Shown one piece after another: positions 60,530 to 64,000 of a stretch of DNA of 64,000 nucleotides. The notes beneath the pieces are model-generated. The model saw only the letters and a program-made list of their open reading frames with translations. It had not been told where the DNA came from and searched no databases. The translations under genes and the position numbers were made by a program. Numbering within the stretch: position 1 is the stretch's first letter; each line of letters starts with the position of its first letter. Source of the stretch: CAMYMQ01 sp963730305 (GTDB taxonomy: Bacteria > Pseudomonadota > Alphaproteobacteria > Bin65); contig CAVSRB010000004.1 of NCBI GenBank assembly GCA_963730305.1, positions 372,001-436,000 of the forward strand, written 5' to 3'.

Positions 60530-60555
60530 GTCAGGTTTTGTCAGGTTCGGTCAGG
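60530..60555. repeat. three GTCAGG repeats at exact 10-bp spacing
   Basis: GTCAGG begins at 60530, 60540 and 60550 (GTCAGGTTTT, GTCAGGTTCG, GTCAGG), on one face of the helix about 90 bases upstream of hisB. Could be a regulator-binding array. A separate 12-bp direct repeat GTTCTCAGCCCG lies at 60631-60642 and 60648-60659. Confidence 0.4.
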
Positions 60556-60651
60556 CTGCCGGCGCCGCGCCGGCGGTTCCGTTGGATATGGCGCGGCGGC
60601 CACGACCGATCAAGCCGACAGGACCGGTCGGTTCTCAGCCCGCGTCCGTTC

Positions 60652-61644
60652 TCAGCCCGGCTTGCCGCGGCGGCGGCTGGCGTCGTCCGCCGCGCCGCGG
60701 TGGCGGTTCTTGCAGCCCTTGGGGTCGACCCGGCACCAGTCGGCGATCACCGTCTTGCGGCCACGCTCGGCCTGCTTCTTGGTCGAGCCCGCGACCATCG
60801 GGTGGCGGATGATGCGGTCGAGATAGGCGAGCACCGCGCCCCGGTCGGCGGTGTTGCGGTGCTTGACGTACCAGCCCATGCCCTCTTCCAGTGCGCGGTG
60901 CAGGAGCTGGGCGACGCGGGCGCGGATCAGCTTGGGCGAGACGCCGCCCTTCTTGAAGTCGGCCGCGGTCAGCCGCTTGGCCTTGATGTCGGTGCGGATG
61001 CGGTCGTAGAGCTCCAGCGCGTCGCCGCAGGTGAACTGGTCGGCCTTCTCGCAGGCGTCCTTCAGCGTCTTGGCGCGGAACATGTCGATCGCCGCCTTCA
61101 ATGCCGGCTCCGCCGTGCGCATGCAGGCTGCCGCGGCGTACTGGTAGAAGGCGAGCTCGGCGTCGAGCTTCTCGGCCGGCTTCATCTTCTTGATGTCGGG
61201 GATCGGCGGGTCGCGGACCAGCTTGAGGTCGCAGGGCTTGGGCTCGAGCCGGACGACGAAGAATTGCTTGCCCGCGAAGCTCGGGTTCTCGGCCGTGGTC
61301 GCGTATTCGCGCGGGGCGTAGCCGAGCACGGGCTGGATCGACAGCGTGGTCAGGGTGAGGTCGCCGAAGTGGCGCTTGAGGTCGGGGAAATACTTCTCCG
61401 ACAGGTGGATCTTGTAGTCGGAGCGCACCGCCTGCTTGAGCCAGACCTTCTTCTTGGTGGTCAGCTCGATCAGCACGATGTTCTTGATCCGCCGGTTGTC
61501 GGCGTTCGCCCGCTCGGCAGGCAGCAGCGCCGCCGACGCGACCAGCGCCACGGACATCAATGCTGCGAACAAGCGGGACGGTCGGACTCGCGGCCGGCCC
61601 ACGCAACAGCACGCGCCAAGCCCCGAAGGCTGCCGCCTGACCAT
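60652..61644 (-). CDS. secreted hypothetical protein
   Basis: 330 residues, no family recognised. Long signal peptide (about 1-47: basic start, core LFAALMSVALVASAALLP, ending RANA-DN). The mature protein is lysine-rich and mostly helical, with about six cysteines (EPKPCDLK, AAACMRTA, DACEKADQFTCGDA, DWCRVDPKGC). Its last 20 residues are Arg/Lys/Ala-rich. The start is secure: AAGGAGG lies 8 bases upstream. Divergent from hslVU and behind the his operon; no functional clue from neighbours. Confidence 0.75.
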   Translation of the reverse strand: MVRRQPSGLGACCCVGRPRVRPSRLFAALMSVALVASAALLPAERANADNRRIKNIVLIELTTKKKVWLKQAVRSDYKIHLSEKYFPDLKRHFGDLTLTTLSIQPVLGYAPREYATTAENPSFAGKQFFVVRLEPKPCDLKLVRDPPIPDIKKMKPAEKLDAELAFYQYAAAACMRTAEPALKAAIDMFRAKTLKDACEKADQFTCGDALELYDRIRTDIKAKRLTAADFKKGGVSPKLIRARVAQLLHRALEEGMGWYVKHRNTADRGAVLAYLDRIIRHPMVAGSTKKQAERGRKTVIADWCRVDPKGCKNRHRGAADDASRRRGKPG

Positions 61645-61847
61645 CGAATACGCCTCCTTCCGGTTGCCTTGGGTGGCCCCGGTATTCGGGTCACACTGGG
61701 GCGATTCGCGGTGGGAGTCAAATGGCCCGAAGCCGCGCCATGCAAGGACCGCAACGCCGACGATACCCCACGATCCGGGGGGCGCATCGGTGCGTTGAGG
61801 GCCGCGCCATTGACCTTTCCGCGGCCAGCCGCCACATATCGGCGGTC

Positions 61848-62392
61848 ATGGACGCTTCCAGCTCCCCCATCCTCCACGGCACGACCATCCTCTCCGTCCG
61901 CAAGGGCGGCAAGGTCGTGGTGGCCGGCGACGGCCAGGTCACCTTCGGCAACACCGTGATGAAGAGCAGCGCGCGCAAGGTCCGCTTCCTGGCGGGCGAC
62001 ACCGTGCTGGCGGGCTTCGCCGGCGCCACCGCCGACGCCTTCGCCCTGTTCGAACGGCTCGAGGCCAAGCTGGAGCAGCATCCGGGCCAGCTCACCCGCG
62101 CCTGCGTCGAGATGGCCAAGGACTGGCGCACCGACCGCTACCTGCGCCGGCTCGAAGCGATGATGGCGGTCGCCGACAAGGAGGTGTCGCTGATCCTGAC
62201 CGGCACCGGCGACGTGCTCGAGCCCGAGGACGGGCTGATCGGCATCGGCTCCGGCGGGCCCTACGCGCTGTCCGCGGCCCGGGCGCTGGCCGATATCGAC
62301 GACCTGTCGGCCGAGCAGATCGCCCGCAAGGCGATGGGGATCGCCGCCGACATCTGCATCTATACGAACGACCAGATCATCCTCGAAAGCCT

Positions 62393-62396
<4 letters not shown>
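61848..62396 (+). CDS. hslV: HslV protease subunit
   Basis: 182-residue threonine peptidase. After an 11-residue propeptide the mature protein would begin at Thr12 (TTILSVRKGGKVVVAGDGQVT). Family features GFAGATADAFALFERLEAKLE, LTGTGDVLEPEDG, IGSGGPYALSAARAL and ICIYTNDQIILESL are intact. Forms the two-ring core capped by HslU. ATG 61848; the stop overlaps hslU by four bases. Confidence 0.97.
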
Positions 62397-63707
<1,311 letters not shown>

Positions 63708-63718
<11 letters not shown>

Positions 63719-64000
63719 CGTCCGCGGCCGCGCCCAGCGCCGCCGATACGTCCGCCGCCGTTTCCGCCAGCGCCTCCGACACCGGCCCGGACCAGCGCAC
63801 GTCCATCGCCGCCTGATGGCCGACCGCGGCGAGCGCGCCGGCGAGCTGGTCGGTGTGGTCGAACAGCGGCGCGGCCAGCACGCTGACCCCCGGCAGCAGC
63901 AGACCCTGGATCCGCGCCTGGCCGCGCGCGTGCACCTGCTCGACCGCGGCCTCGAAGTCGGCGCGTGCAGCCGTCCGCGCGGCGGGGTCGGCGATGGCGG
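63708..64000 (-). CDS. IclR-type regulator effector domain, C-terminal part
   Basis: The frame is open to the window edge. About 97 residues read as the end of an IclR ligand-binding domain: FEAAVEQVHARGQARIQ, LLPGVSVLAAPLFDHTDQLAGALAAVG and the ending LAETAADVSAALGA. The DNA-binding half lies outside. It overlaps the convergent hslU end by 11 bases. Confidence 0.75.

Noticed and set aside
61645..61847. Heat-shock (sigma-32) promoter for hslVU
   Set aside because: TTGACC and CATATC near 61811-61840 are 19 bases apart and no clear sigma-32 boxes with correct spacing are visible.

Overview
The window looks like the chromosome of a high-GC (about 70 percent) alphaproteobacterium, probably close to the Rhodospirillales. 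This is inferred from gene content: hisB-hisH-GNAT-hisA next to hslVU, a PAS_5 protein, a DUF1674/SDHAF4 protein, the tesA/ybbA/ybbP locus, an N-acetylglutaminylglutamine amide (NAGGN) osmolyte operon and alphaproteobacterial-type intergenic repeats. Genes are dense. Many neighbours overlap by 1 to 11 bases, so they are probably translationally coupled. No rRNA, tRNA, CRISPR array, insertion sequence or prophage was recognised.

Layout. 0-5.5 kb: end of gyrB, a membrane sensor kinase and an ergothioneine operon (egtC-egtB-egtD). 5.5-13.3 kb: Bax-inhibitor-1 protein, ybbP-ybbA facing tesA, thpR, a broken secreted hydrolase coupled to a small conserved protein, and a ketosamine kinase. 13.6-17 kb: a decayed repeat protein, then an unknown secreted and an unknown membrane protein with visibly lower GC. 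17-21.3 kb: four minus-strand catabolic genes (haloalkane dehalogenase, enoyl-CoA hydratase, SDR, FAD monooxygenase). 21.4-25.4 kb: photolyase, SPOR lipoprotein, EVE protein. 25.4-30.6 kb: NAGGN operon behind an AT-rich region and a hairpin-rich leader. 30.7-38.3 kb: acetyl-CoA synthetase, a nuclease, SDHAF4, HtpX, a two-subunit Rieske oxygenase, RsmB. 38.4-45.8 kb: envelope or polysaccharide genes (a fused glycosyltransferase, heparinase-like protein, nucleotide-sugar dehydrogenase, and a winged-helix plus NusG-like regulator pair) with rpe among them. 46-54.2 kb: MFS transporter, ComM, hydrolase and cyclase, a repeat-rich gap, an ECF41 sigma factor with its carboxymuconolactone-decarboxylase partner, infA. 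54.2-64 kb: PAS_5 protein, FAD reductase, Atg22-like transporter, YbjQ, his genes, a secreted unknown, hslVU and the end of an IclR-type regulator.

Two themes stand out. First, at least eight otherwise well-conserved genes (photolyase, NAGGN synthetase, ComM, nuclease, heparinase, glycosyltransferase and others) are each interrupted by one small indel whose repair restores family motifs. This points to residual assembly error more than to mass pseudogenisation. Second, intergenic regions carry a composite repeat family (hairpins followed by 10-bp tandem units) at two loci 11 kb apart. The clearest regulatory signal is a match to the published ECF41 promoter consensus upstream of the decarboxylase-sigma pair.
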